From the NCBI GenBank assembly GCA_023451395.1, contig JAEXZL010000192.1, positions 1 through 31,811 on the forward strand: DNA of 31,811 bases, given 5' to 3'. The stretch comes from Bacillota bacterium. Lineage in GTDB: Bacteria > Bacillota > Clostridia > Clostridiales > Clostridiaceae. The position numbers and the translations under genes were made by a program. Under the pieces are notes generated by a model, which saw only the letters and a program-made list of their open reading frames with translations, searched no databases and was not told the DNA's origin. Numbering within the stretch: position 1 is the first letter of the stretch; every line of letters begins with the position of its first letter. This document shows, piece by piece, positions 23,342 through 31,811 of the stretch.

Positions 23342-26167
23342 TTACTTAAATACTGGGAATTCATATATTAATGCCGGATTTCCCATTTGATCAATAAGAC
23401 TCTTCATTCTAGATGTTTGTTTAAAAGCCCAAGCTATATCTGTGGAATATTGATGCCAATAATTCTTATCATTTAAGTTATATCTCATCTTATATAGGGT
23501 ATTCTGATTATAGTTAGAGTTTGTGATATATCCTTTGGCAATCCATGAAGCTCCGCCCTTTATTGCTGTATCAATATCAAACCATCCCTGTTGATAAGCA
23601 TATTCAGAACCTAGTCTAACGGCATCCCCATCCCTAGCTCCAATACCATATAAGTTATATGTTATTCTTGGAGTAACGGGAAGTCCATTCACAGACTTTA
23701 CTAAAACACCCTGTGCCAGTTGTGAGGTTCCATTTCCTGTTTCTAATAATGAATGGGATACAAGATATATAGGATTCACATTGTTTTCAGCTCCAGCTTG
23801 TAAAAAAACATTTCCTTTGTTTGCCAAAACCCCTTTATTTGTTAAGGCCACATTTAGATTAGATGCAGTTATTCCATCAAAATAAGTGAGTTTCATAAAC
23901 ATTAGCCTATAGGTAGAATTAGAGGTAAAGTTATCTGGATTCATATAATATTTAACTTCATCTTTAGTAGCGGCTCTTTGATTAGACCCATTATAATAAA
24001 CCACTGGTGATCCTTCTGTTACCTCTCTATTAGCATAATAATCTAAAGTTTGATTATATGTAGTATAGTAAACTCGTCCATTTACATGAAAGGTTCTAGC
24101 TTGTGTTTGTTCTGTACCGTCATTACCTATAACCTTTACTGTAATCTTATGAGCTCCTAAACTTAAGTCATTAAGAGACAATGAATAAGAATATCCACTA
24201 GTCCCACTATTAACATAGTTTGGAAATGCAGCTTTAACATCAGGCCTTGATATTCCAGTATTTGTATTACCAATAGGCTTTCCATCTACACTTACCTGAA
24301 CTGATTTTACACCAGAAGCATTAATACCCCATCCAACAATATTCAATTTAGAATCAACTATTGTCATATCATCAGTAGGTGATTCAATATTCATAACGGG
24401 GTTATGCTTGTTCAGGGTTATATTTCTTGTGCTAATCTCTTTAGTGCCATCTGTACCAATGAATTCAATATTTAAAGCATATTTACCTGGTTTTATTGTA
24501 TTAGCCGCTATTGTATATTGAAAACCACTTGAAGGATCCTTATATTGCGGATATGCTGCATTTACATCCTCTCGCTTTATATTTACTTCAGTACTTCCAA
24601 CAAGCGTTCCATTAAGATAAATATTTGCTGTTTTTACTTTAGTCTTTTGTAGAGCCCATCCTTTTATAGTTATATTAGTATTATTAAAAGTAGCATTTAC
24701 AACAGGTGTTTCAACATTAGATCTTGAACTTAGATTAGTTATAGTTACATTCCTAGACTCCTGCTTAACACTTCCATCATTTCCATGAGCTTCGGTGGTT
24801 ATTTTTCTAGTACCTGCTGAAAGCTTATCAAAAGGTATTCTATAAGCATAACCATTCTTAACAGGCAAATTATATGATGCAAAAGCTGCCTTAACATCAG
24901 GCCTGTCCACATTTGGAGCAATTTCTGCAACATAATTATTATCTACGTAGACCTTAATTGTTTTTACTCCAGATTGGTTTATTGCCCAACCCCGTACTAA
25001 TAGACTATCGTATTCCATTGAATAATTTACTGCTGGCTCATCAATAACAGTAACAGGGTTCCATTTTACGAAATTAAAATACCTATCTTCTGAAGTTTTA
25101 CTTCCGTTATTACCTATAACCTCTACAGTTATTTTTCTTTTTCCTTCTGCCAAATTATTCAAACTCATATTGTATGAATAACCTGATTTCAATGGGATAT
25201 TATATTCTGGAAAGGCATTTTTAACATCTTGTCTATTAATATTTGGAGCCATACTAGTTACAAGATTATTATCAATATAAATATTAATAGTTTTTACTCC
25301 AGAAGGATTAATTCCCCATCCTGAAACAACCATAGTGTTATTATTGGTTGATACATTCAAGCCAGGATTATCAATTGCCATCCTAGCAGACCACCTATTT
25401 ATTGTAAAATATCTGGTATCCTTATGCTTTGTACCGTCATTACCTTCTACTTCTACAACTAACTTCCTTTTTCCATTGGATATTCCCGCTAAATTAAGAT
25501 TATATTCATAACCCAATACTTCAGGCAGATTGTAGCTTTGGTATGCCTTTTGAACATCAGGTCTAGAAACTGTGGGTTTAACGTCAGTTATAAACTTATC
25601 ATCTAGATATATTTTAATATTTTTAATCCCTGACGCATTAATTCCCCATCCTGATACCAATAAATTATCAGCCCCAGTATAATAATTTAGCCCAGGATTA
25701 TCAATAGCAGTTACGGGATTCCACTTATTACTTATTAAAGTAACATTGCGGTCCTCGATATGATTTATGCCATCTTTTCCAATAGCTACCGCAGAAATTT
25801 TATATGTTCCTGCTGTAAGTTTTGTGGTATCTAGAATATAGCTAAATCCTACCTTATCACCTTGTCCATATTGTGGATATGCATTTAATACATCTGGTCT
25901 TGAAAGCTTAAGTGTAGTTTCTCCTACATAATTACCGTTAAGTAATATGTTTACTTTCTCGACACCCGATTTATTTAATGCCCAGCCTACTATTTCTATA
26001 TTCCCCTTTACTTCTTTATTTAAGCCTGGAATATCAATAGCTGTTATAGGTGCTAAAGTTGCATTTGCAGCATTCGCTCTTGTTGATCCAGGTGCAAGGA
26101 TCATAAAGCAAAGAATCATAATGGCTACAATAGCAGAAAAGCTAGCTTTTTTATTAATTTTATACAT
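23342..26167 (-). CDS. Secreted N-acetylglucosaminidase autolysin with six Ig-like repeats
   Basis: This 941-residue exported protein has a signal peptide (~1-34, ending near ANA), six repeats of about 110 residues (~41-696), a linker (~697-780) and a C-terminal glucosaminidase (LytD/GH73-like) domain (~780-925). The catalytic domain has 'NPIYLVSHSLLETGNGTSQLAQG' area residues with the general-acid Glu809, then 'YNLYGIGARD' (~837-846), 'AYQQGWFDI' and 'GASWIAKGYI', which are standard for the family. It should cleave the N-acetylglucosamine-N-acetylmuramic acid backbone. GGGGGG lies six bases before the ATG. It starts 45 bases after the GT2 gene stop, so an autolysin is placed in the tail of a polysaccharide operon. 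Confidence 0.92.
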   Translation of the reverse strand: MYKINKKASFSAIVAIMILCFMILAPGSTRANAANATLAPITAIDIPGLNKEVKGNIEIVGWALNKSGVEKVNILLNGNYVGETTLKLSRPDVLNAYPQYGQGDKVGFSYILDTTKLTAGTYKISAVAIGKDGINHIEDRNVTLISNKWNPVTAIDNPGLNYYTGADNLLVSGWGINASGIKNIKIYLDDKFITDVKPTVSRPDVQKAYQSYNLPEVLGYEYNLNLAGISNGKRKLVVEVEGNDGTKHKDTRYFTINRWSARMAIDNPGLNVSTNNNTMVVSGWGINPSGVKTINIYIDNNLVTSMAPNINRQDVKNAFPEYNIPLKSGYSYNMSLNNLAEGKRKITVEVIGNNGSKTSEDRYFNFVKWNPVTVIDEPAVNYSMEYDSLLVRGWAINQSGVKTIKVYVDNNYVAEIAPNVDRPDVKAAFASYNLPVKNGYAYRIPFDKLSAGTRKITTEAHGNDGSVKQESRNVTITNLSSRSNVETPVVNATFNNTNITIKGWALQKTKVKTANIYLNGTLVGSTEVNIKREDVNAAYPQYKDPSSGFQYTIAANTIKPGKYALNIEFIGTDGTKEISTRNITLNKHNPVMNIESPTDDMTIVDSKLNIVGWGINASGVKSVQVSVDGKPIGNTNTGISRPDVKAAFPNYVNSGTSGYSYSLSLNDLSLGAHKITVKVIGNDGTEQTQARTFHVNGRVYYTTYNQTLDYYANREVTEGSPVVYYNGSNQRAATKDEVKYYMNPDNFTSNSTYRLMFMKLTYFDGITASNLNVALTNKGVLANKGNVFLQAGAENNVNPIYLVSHSLLETGNGTSQLAQGVLVKSVNGLPVTPRITYNLYGIGARDGDAVRLGSEYAYQQGWFDIDTAIKGGASWIAKGYITNSNYNQNTLYKMRYNLNDKNYWHQYSTDIAWAFKQTSRMKSLIDQMGNPALIYEFPVFK
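24080..26047 (-). repeat. Six ~110-residue protein repeats in the glucosaminidase
   Basis: Repeats start at about residues 41, 151, 262, 372, 481 and 591 and carry the same 'GW...SG(V/I)K...Y' and 'R-x-D-V' cores as those in the amidase. Copies 2 and 3 are closest ('ID-NPGLN' start, 'VSGWGIN' core), which suggests recent duplication inside the gene. Confidence 0.85.
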
Positions 26168-26212
26168 TTCATCCCCCCTTATATATTATATTTCGTTATT
26201 TCCACTAGAAAA

Positions 26213-27100
26213 TTAATCCTTAATGGATTTATTAGCTTTAATGAGATTTTTAAATAAAGCTAAAAAAAGTTGCACCTCTACACCTAAGTATACCAAAATC
26301 TTAATTATAATGTTATATTTATCGCTAAAATTTTTATTGTAGAAAATATGCATAGATTTATAAAATTCTTTAATGGTTTTACTTCCTTTTTTAGCACTAC
26401 TAGCCTTTTTATAATGTATTATTTCAGCTTTAGGGTAATACATTATCTTCCACCCAGCCTTCTTTATCCTATAGCACCAGTCTACATCTTCCCCATACAT
26501 AAAGAACGCTTCATCTAAAAGGCCAACATCTTCAATGGTTTCCTTTCTTAAAAGCATAAAAGCTCCCATTACACAATCCACTTCTGCAATATCATTATCC
26601 TTTATATAAGTTAAATGATATCCACCAAATTTCTTGTTACTTGGAAATAACTTATCCAATTTCAGAAAATAGGTTAATGAATTCCAGGGAGTAGGAAACC
26701 CTCTTTTACAAGCCTTATCTAGGGTGCCATCTCTTAGCACTACCTTACATCCTAAAGCACCAATAGCCTTTTCCTTGTCTTTATCCATATATTTTATTGA
26801 CATTTCAATGGCATCCGGTTTAACTATTGTGTCAGAATTTAGTAGAAGAATATATCTCCCAACAGCTTTTCTTATAGCAATATTATTTGCTGCTGAAAAT
26901 CCAAGATTTTCTTTATTGCAAATAAGTTTAATGTTCTTATTGCATATTTTTTCTATAGCTTCTATACTTCCATCAGTGGAAGCATTGTCTACAATAAAAA
27001 CCTCATAACTTATATTCTTAATCGTATTAACAACAGACTCTATTGCTTTTAATGTTAATTCTTTAGTGTTATAGCTTACTATAATTATAGATACATCCAT
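26213..27100 (-). CDS. GT2-family glycosyltransferase (rhamnosyltransferase-like)
   Basis: This 295-residue GT-A enzyme starts with 'VSIIIVSYNTKELTLKAIES' (3-22). It has the nucleotide block 'FIVDNASTDGS' (~35-45), the metal-binding 'LLLNSDTIV' (~90-98), and an acceptor-site 'MYGEDVDWCYRIKKAGWKI' (~211-229), in which 'EDxDxxxR' is the usual ED motif. This layout is that of WbbL/WsaF-like rhamnosyltransferases and relatives. A C-terminal hydrophobic/basic helix (~270-290) may hold it at the membrane. It follows the second GT2 gene by 16 bases. dTDP-rhamnose as donor is supported by rfbD nearby but is not proven by the sequence. AAGGGTGGG serves as ribosome binding site. Confidence 0.85.
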   Translation of the reverse strand: MDVSIIIVSYNTKELTLKAIESVVNTIKNISYEVFIVDNASTDGSIEAIEKICNKNIKLICNKENLGFSAANNIAIRKAVGRYILLLNSDTIVKPDAIEMSIKYMDKDKEKAIGALGCKVVLRDGTLDKACKRGFPTPWNSLTYFLKLDKLFPSNKKFGGYHLTYIKDNDIAEVDCVMGAFMLLRKETIEDVGLLDEAFFMYGEDVDWCYRIKKAGWKIMYYPKAEIIHYKKASSAKKGSKTIKEFYKSMHIFYNKNFSDKYNIIIKILVYLGVEVQLFLALFKNLIKANKSIKD

Positions 27101-27116
27101 ACAAACCCACCCTTAC

Positions 27117-28067
27117 TCACTTTCTTAGCAGAGATATAGTTTCCTTAATTAGATTCAATTGAATAATAAAATAGTTCTTAATATGCTTATTGCTATATTT
27201 CACTTTTTCTGTATTGATTGATAATTTTATTCCGCTAACAATCCCATTAATATATTCTTTTCCTAAAGACCTAAAAGAAAAAAATAAAAGCTTTATCAAA
27301 TAACCAATCATTATAAATGGTAAATTTATCAAAAGCTGAATTATAGGCATATTCTTATATAATAAAAGAATATTATTTCTCGGAACCAACTTTGTTTTGA
27401 AGGCATTATACTTACTTCCACTAGTTGCACTTCCCTTATGATATATTATTGCTTTACTAGCAAAGAAGCATTTGTAGCCATATATTCTAGCTCTATAGCA
27501 AATATCTAAATCTTCAAGATAAGCAAAGAAGCTCTCATCAAAGTATCCTATCTCTTCAAAAATACTTTTTCTATATATAGCAGCCCCAGCACAGGAGCTA
27601 AATATTTCTCTATCACTATTATAGAGTTTACTGTCTTTACCATCTCCATGCTTTACAGACCATCCAAGCAAAGTGTAGCCATCACCTGCATCATCAATTA
27701 TCTCTTTATTATCTAAACGAAGCATTTTACTGCTACAGGAAAATACATTCTCCTTTTGCGCTATACAATTATAAAGATTTTCGAGCCAATCCTCCTCAGC
27801 CACTGTATCATTATTTAGTAATACAACATAAGGGTTTTTACTAGTCTTTATACCAACATTTACAGCTTTACTAAAGCCATAATTTTTCTCTAATTCAATA
27901 AGCTTAACCATGGGATAATTATTCTTTATATATTCTAAACTACCATCGGTGGAATTGTTATCAACAATTATAATTTCATCAGCTATCAATGTTTGATTCA
28001 TAATTGAATTAATACAAGAGTATAAAAATTCTTTCCCATTATAGTTTGGAATCACTATACTGATCAT
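27117..28067 (-). CDS. GT2-family glycosyltransferase (rhamnosyltransferase-like, second copy)
   Basis: This 316-residue GT-A enzyme begins 'ISIVIPNYNGKEFLYSCINS' (2-21). It shows 'IIVDNNSTDGSLEYI' (~33-47), the DxD-type 'VVLLNNDTVAEEDWLENL' (~82-99) and 'FFAYLEDLDICYRARIYGYK' (~180-199). It is a paralogue of the product of 26213-27100 with the same motif order, so the two probably add successive residues of one polymer. The C-terminal part is hydrophobic ('LLINLPFIMIGYLIKLLFF') and likely touches the membrane. GGAGAAG precedes the ATG. It lies 14 bases behind the DUF2304 gene. Donor sugar is uncertain. Confidence 0.85.
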   Translation of the reverse strand: MISIVIPNYNGKEFLYSCINSIMNQTLIADEIIIVDNNSTDGSLEYIKNNYPMVKLIELEKNYGFSKAVNVGIKTSKNPYVVLLNNDTVAEEDWLENLYNCIAQKENVFSCSSKMLRLDNKEIIDDAGDGYTLLGWSVKHGDGKDSKLYNSDREIFSSCAGAAIYRKSIFEEIGYFDESFFAYLEDLDICYRARIYGYKCFFASKAIIYHKGSATSGSKYNAFKTKLVPRNNILLLYKNMPIIQLLINLPFIMIGYLIKLLFFSFRSLGKEYINGIVSGIKLSINTEKVKYSNKHIKNYFIIQLNLIKETISLLRK

Positions 28068-28081
28068 ATAACTTCTCCATT

Positions 28082-28435
28082 CTATTTATTAATATGGTTA
28101 TTTTCTAAATAATTCTTTAATATACCTACCTCTTGAGTTAAATCCTTAACCTTATTTGAATAATTGGAAATAGCCTTTGTAAGAGAAAAAATTATAAGTA
28201 GTAAAAAGAAAATTAGTATAGTAAATAATGCATTTACAGGCTCCACAATATGTAACATATTTGAAACTGAAGACAAAATACTTGGGAATACCGCTATTAA
28301 TAAAAATATAAAACTAGTTAATATCCATGTTAGAGTGTACTTAAGCTGAAGTTTTCTCTTATTTACCATTCTTATTATGAAAAAAGTAAAAAACAGTGTT
28401 ATTACTATTATAATTAATTGAAGTACTCTATCCAT
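28082..28435 (-). CDS. DUF2304 small membrane protein
   Basis: This 117-residue protein has three hydrophobic helices (~4-22, 32-55, 68-90) and a C-terminal coiled-coil-like tail ('NYSNKVKDLTQEVGILKNYL', ~91-110). It matches the DUF2304 family in length and pattern ('TWILTSFIFLLIAVFP' is the typical second helix). Genes of this family regularly sit beside DPM1-like GT2 genes, as here with a gap of only three bases, so it may be a membrane partner of that enzyme. AGGAGG lies before the ATG, inside the end of the preceding gene. The biochemical role is not established. Confidence 0.85.
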   Translation of the reverse strand: MDRVLQLIIIVITLFFTFFIIRMVNKRKLQLKYTLTWILTSFIFLLIAVFPSILSSVSNMLHIVEPVNALFTILIFFLLLIIFSLTKAISNYSNKVKDLTQEVGILKNYLENNHINK

Positions 28436-28438
28436 GAT

Positions 28439-29140
28439 CTATACCTCCTTATGGGTAGATATTGCTGTTATTAAAATAGCTATGCTTACCTTAATCATAT
28501 AATATATTGACTTTATAGAATCAATAGATGATTTCCCCTCTAATCTTTCATTCATTATAACCGGGATTTCTTTTACCCTTAATTTGTTCTTTTGTAAAAG
28601 TACAACCGTTTCTGGTTCTGGATAATCTACTGGATAATATTTTCTAAATAAATTTATAGTTTTCCTATCAGCTGCCCTGAATCCAGAAGTAGGGTCTGTT
28701 ATGTTAGCTTTAGTAAGTATTTTAATTATCCAATTAAAATAATTGATTCCTATACGTCTTAGGAAAGTAGATTGAAACCCCTCTTTTGTAATAAATCTTG
28801 AGCCAATAGCCATGTTATATCCCTTTTTTATTTCCTTTATTAGATCTTTAATATATTGAGGATTATGCTGGCCATCACCATCCACTTGTATTGCGATATC
28901 ATAATCATTATAATAAGCATATTTATATCCTGTTTGCATTGCTCCGCCTATGCCTAAATTTGCTGGAAGATTAATTGTATTAACCCCAATACTCTTACAT
29001 ACAAATTTTGTATTATCAGTTGAGCAATCATTGACTACTAATATATCATAGCCCTCATTTAAATTTCTAATATTCTCAATTAGACTCTGTAAGTTTTTCT
29101 CTTCATTATATGCGGGAATAATTAATAGAACTTTATCCAA
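28439..29140 (-). CDS. DPM1-like GT2 glycosyltransferase (polyprenyl-phosphate sugar synthase type)
   Basis: This 233-residue GT-A enzyme has 'IPAYNEEKNLQSLIENI' (8-24), 'ILVVNDCSTDNT' (~32-43), 'QVDGDGQHNPQYI' (~84-96) with the DxD motif, 'GSRFI' (~113-117) and 'DPTSGFRAADRKT' (~148-160). These are marks of dolichol-phosphate-mannose synthase-like proteins, which transfer a sugar to a polyprenyl phosphate. A short C-terminal hydrophobic stretch is present, but not the two long helices of GtrB. The start is TTG at 29140 with GGGGG nine bases upstream. Its product could feed the GT-C proteins encoded at 29160-31127 (DUF2142) or 16985-18289 (GT39-like). The sugar is unknown. Confidence 0.85.
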   Translation of the reverse strand: MDKVLLIIPAYNEEKNLQSLIENIRNLNEGYDILVVNDCSTDNTKFVCKSIGVNTINLPANLGIGGAMQTGYKYAYYNDYDIAIQVDGDGQHNPQYIKDLIKEIKKGYNMAIGSRFITKEGFQSTFLRRIGINYFNWIIKILTKANITDPTSGFRAADRKTINLFRKYYPVDYPEPETVVLLQKNKLRVKEIPVIMNERLEGKSSIDSIKSIYYMIKVSIAILITAISTHKEV

Positions 29141-29159
29141 AATTTAAGCCCCCTCATTG

Positions 29160-31127
29160 TTAAATATAGTATCTTTCTACTATTATCAGCATTGTATATA
29201 AATAAACCCAGTTAATATATACATAGAGATATCGATTAAAATTATCTCTGTTTATCTGTACCTTCAGACTAGGCAAAAATAAAAGTAAAAGTGGTATTAG
29301 AGGAATGAAATATCTTCCTTGTACCCCATCTACTATTCCTTGTGCTACTGGTGTCCATGTAGCATATAAAGATGATAATATAAGCACTGTACTCAATACG
29401 AAAATAGAAACTGATAAAAATCTTAATTTATCACATTTAGATCTTTCTATGGTAATGGAAACAATTATTAATGTAACGAAAAACGAATATATTATTGAGT
29501 CTGGTAATATATTATCTAACCACCCTAAGTATCCAATAGCACTTTTGATATAAAAATCTAAATTATTATAGAAGGTTTCTCTTATAGTAAAAGCATATCT
29601 TATAGGATTTGTAAGTGCATACTTTATTTGCTCACCAGTATTAACTCCTTGCAATGGAGCATAATCTAATCCCACCTTATTATTCATATATAATAACCAT
29701 CCTCCAGTTATTAGAATACTAAGCAGGGAAGTGATAATAATATAAGCTATACGGCTTTTATTATTATTAAAGCTTTCCTTTGGTAGTAGAAACAGCATAA
29801 ACACTAAAGGAAAATAAACAAACTTACATAAGTTTATAAAAACTATCATTAATAATAATAGGATTGTATCCTTCTTATACAACTTCTCCTTTGAATGAAA
29901 GTATTTCAATATATAAGCTATGAACAATAAAGCTACTGCATTTAACAGTGTATCCGATGACATAGAGGCAGCTTGTTGAAGACAGATTGGTATAAATCCA
30001 ATTATTGCTATTATATTTTTACCAAAAGGCATTAACTTAATTGCATATGCTACTATTATCGTCCAAGTAAGTAAATTTGCTAATCTGCCCAAATAAAAAA
30101 CAAATAACACTGGTAAATTTAATAGGCTTCCTATTGCTATTCCTATACTCTGAGGTAAATATTGTAATGGTGAGTATACAGCAGCATTGGGATAACTATA
30201 AAAAATTTTATCTTCTTTATTTAAAGGCAATGTTATGGCATCTTTAAACTCTTCTAAGTTAACCTTTCTATCTGAATTAAAGGCAATTCTTTCAGTTCCT
30301 GATAATTCATATAATGTATTTACACTTCTTGGAAGATAGCTTCCTACACCTTCCTCATAACTTTGAGTAATAAAGCTTCCTTGTGAAATTTCAAAAGCTC
30401 TGTAAAAATGGTAAGGCTCATCTGGGGACTGGAAAGGAGGAATAATAAATACTAATATAATTCCATAAATTAATGTAATACCTAAAAATACCTTTTCTAT
30501 TTTTATACCTTTATCACCCTTAATTAGATAGTATAATATGCCTAAAGCAATGATAGTTATAGCTATTATCATCAGTGGATATCTTCTAGGGTATGCTACT
30601 TTACTAGTAATTTTAAATTCCAAATTCCCTTCTTTTTTTTCACCATTCAAGTAAATATTGCCTTCATTATTTATTTCAGCATTACTTGTATATATAATAA
30701 CCTCACCAGATTTATCCTTGGGAATAGTCATGTAAAAATAGTACTTATTTCCCTTATTTATTTTAATGTCTCCAAAGTCAAACTTATAGTATTGCTCTGT
30801 ATCTTGCAAAGAAATTTCAGTTTCTAAACTATATAAATCATTCCCATCTAAATCTCTCAATCCATATTTTATTACGATAGGATCATGTAAGGTGTCACTT
30901 CTCATAAGGACTTCCATAGATGAAATATTATTTTCAGTTGCTATAAAACTCTGTGTTGTTTCTGTATTGCCGCTATCTTTCAGTTCAACGAGCTCTTCCT
31001 TTGGTGTATTTTGATTAAAACTAGTGTATTCGACTTTCCCTTTTATCTTTATAAATAACTCACCAAATTGAAAAAAAACTACTACTAAAAGCATTAAGGC
31101 AAATATATATATCCTTTTAAACTTCAT
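29160..31127 (-). CDS. DUF2142 multispanning membrane protein, probable GT-C glycosyltransferase
   Basis: This 655-residue protein has an N-terminal membrane anchor (~5-26), an extracytoplasmic beta-rich domain (~30-180), and about ten further helices (~183-645). The family signature 'PPFQSPDEPYHFYRAFEIS' (~230-248) puts Asp236-Glu237 in the first loop, where GT-C glycosyltransferases hold their catalytic acid; 'DxxxGRYFIPLIPLLLLF' near the C-terminus is another typical block. DUF2142 proteins are often found in polysaccharide clusters, and a glycosyltransferase role is inferred from the fold. GGAGG precedes the ATG. The gap to the DPM1-like gene is 19 bases, so the two are likely co-expressed and may form a donor-and-transferase pair. 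Confidence 0.82.
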   Translation of the reverse strand: MKFKRIYIFALMLLVVVFFQFGELFIKIKGKVEYTSFNQNTPKEELVELKDSGNTETTQSFIATENNISSMEVLMRSDTLHDPIVIKYGLRDLDGNDLYSLETEISLQDTEQYYKFDFGDIKINKGNKYYFYMTIPKDKSGEVIIYTSNAEINNEGNIYLNGEKKEGNLEFKITSKVAYPRRYPLMIIAITIIALGILYYLIKGDKGIKIEKVFLGITLIYGIILVFIIPPFQSPDEPYHFYRAFEISQGSFITQSYEEGVGSYLPRSVNTLYELSGTERIAFNSDRKVNLEEFKDAITLPLNKEDKIFYSYPNAAVYSPLQYLPQSIGIAIGSLLNLPVLFVFYLGRLANLLTWTIIVAYAIKLMPFGKNIIAIIGFIPICLQQAASMSSDTLLNAVALLFIAYILKYFHSKEKLYKKDTILLLLMIVFINLCKFVYFPLVFMLFLLPKESFNNNKSRIAYIIITSLLSILITGGWLLYMNNKVGLDYAPLQGVNTGEQIKYALTNPIRYAFTIRETFYNNLDFYIKSAIGYLGWLDNILPDSIIYSFFVTLIIVSITIERSKCDKLRFLSVSIFVLSTVLILSSLYATWTPVAQGIVDGVQGRYFIPLIPLLLLFLPSLKVQINRDNFNRYLYVYINWVYLYTMLIIVERYYI

Positions 31128-31248
31128 TGTAGCCTCCTATTTAATTCTCTTATGAGTAAAGATATGATATAGTAAATATTACCCCCTACTTTAAAAGGGT
31201 AAATTAAGCAAATTATGGAATGAACAATAGGTTTATCTGACCCCTTCA
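31128..31248. other. 121-base gap upstream of the DUF2142 gene
   Basis: AT-rich spacer between the GT4 gene and the DUF2142 gene. On the minus strand it has a weak palindrome around TACCC...GGGTA (about 31180-31202), but no T-run and no convincing -35/-10 pair. It may contain a promoter that I cannot pin down. Confidence 0.4.
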
Positions 31249-31811
31249 TTAACTAGTCCATCTCAGTATTTTCTTAATTTTGTTCTTAACTCTCACCATA
31301 TAATACTTAAATACAGAAAAAATGGTCTTCCTATACATAAACTTAACTTTTTGCTTTTTGTCTTCAGAAATATACGGATCTAAGCAAAAGCTTTTTAAAT
31401 CCCTCACTACATTCTCCCACTTATATTCCTCTTTTATATTCCTTAGGTTTGACTTACAGGATTGATATAATTCATTATCTTCTAAAAGCTGAATGATTAT
31501 ATTAGCTAAGCTTTCATAATCCCTTTCTTCATGGCAAAGTCCTAGTCCTTCTTTCTCCACCATTTCAGCCATAAAGTCGCCTTTAGTTAATACCATGGGA
31601 AGCTCGCACCAGAGATAATCTAGGATTCTTGTTCTAAAGGAATATCTAGTTTCCAGGTTATTATAGTAAGTACTTATTCCAATGTCCGCTTCTAAGAGAT
31701 AATTTTGCCTTTCCTCGTAGGGTACCCAATCATTAAAAAACACCATTGTATCATACAAATTATATTTCTTAGACAGCTCTATACACTTTTCTGCAATGGA
31801 TATATCTATAT
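31249..31811 (-). CDS. GT4-like glycosyltransferase, C-terminal part (5' end beyond the window)
   Basis: The frame is open to the window edge, so the gene is truncated there; the visible part is about 187 residues. It begins in the second GT-B domain: 'CIELSKKYNLYDTMVFFNDW' is the usual strand before the nucleotide site, and 'ERQNYLLEADIGISTYYNN' plus 'SFRTRILDYLWCELPMVLT' correspond to the donor-site helix where GT4 enzymes carry an E-x7-E-like segment. The C-terminus is basic (KNKIKKILRW), as in membrane-associated glycosyltransferases. The TTG at 31758 that could be read as a start is internal. Sugar and acceptor cannot be told. Confidence 0.75.
   Translation of the reverse strand, partial: IDISIAEKCIELSKKYNLYDTMVFFNDWVPYEERQNYLLEADIGISTYYNNLETRYSFRTRILDYLWCELPMVLTKGDFMAEMVEKEGLGLCHEERDYESLANIIIQLLEDNELYQSCKSNLRNIKEEYKWENVVRDLKSFCLDPYISEDKKQKVKFMYRKTIFSVFKYYMVRVKNKIKKILRWTS

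Noticed and set aside
21561..26047. DNA-level tandem repeats or a recombination hot spot
   Set aside because: The repetition is at protein level (about 110 residues) with strongly diverged codons; long identical DNA stretches were not seen.

Overview
The window looks like a chromosomal cell-envelope locus from a low-GC Gram-positive anaerobe of the Clostridium type. The basis is the very AT-rich sequence, strong AGGAGG/GGGGG-type ribosome binding sites, a Gram-positive LexA box, an LCP (LytR-CpsA-Psr) wall ligase, and Clostridium-like autolysins. No species can be assigned from sequence reading alone.

Left block (1-14,817, almost all minus strand). The first ~127 bases are the tail of an insertion sequence abutting a Wzx/Wzy glycopolymer cluster. 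In transcription order the cluster has a PglF-type UDP-GlcNAc 4,6-dehydratase, a terminator, a PglE-type aminotransferase, a broken hexapeptide acyltransferase (one in-frame stop and one frameshift), a PglC-type initiating phosphoglycosyl transferase and a GNAT acetyltransferase. These are followed by a second DegT-like enzyme, a FemAB/BioF2-like acyltransferase, a CapK/PaaK-like AMP ligase, an ATP-grasp enzyme, an opine-type dehydrogenase, a second ATP-grasp enzyme, a Wzy-like polymerase and a Wzx flippase. The PglF/E/C set suggests that a (di)acetamido-trideoxyhexose starts the repeat unit. I find no ordinary GT-A or GT-B glycosyltransferase in this block. The middle of the operon consists of enzymes of amide/acyl-bond and opine-forming families. 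The cluster may therefore make an amino-acid- or opine-bearing polymer; this is the most unusual proposal here.

Middle block (14,950-20,947). A small sigma-70-family factor and a YihY/BrkB membrane protein lie on the minus strand. The sigma factor has a near-consensus promoter whose spacer contains a 13/14 match to the Bacillus-type LexA box, so it is probably SOS-inducible. Upstream is a 480-base gap holding an array of degenerate direct repeats, five of its six core intervals being 22 or 24 bp. On the plus strand follow a GT39-like membrane glycosyltransferase and an LCP ligase. After a shared terminator come rfbD (minus) and a four-helix EamA/SMR-like transporter (plus).

Right block (20,946-31,811, minus strand). 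A tightly packed gene set encodes a partial GT4, a DUF2142 membrane protein, a DPM1-like GT2, DUF2304, two rhamnosyltransferase-like GT2 enzymes and two secreted autolysins (glucosaminidase and Amidase_3). The autolysins carry six and five copies of the same ~110-residue repeat. This resembles a wall polysaccharide system, possibly containing rhamnose given rfbD, together with wall-remodelling enzymes. The LCP protein could attach the product of either block to peptidoglycan.
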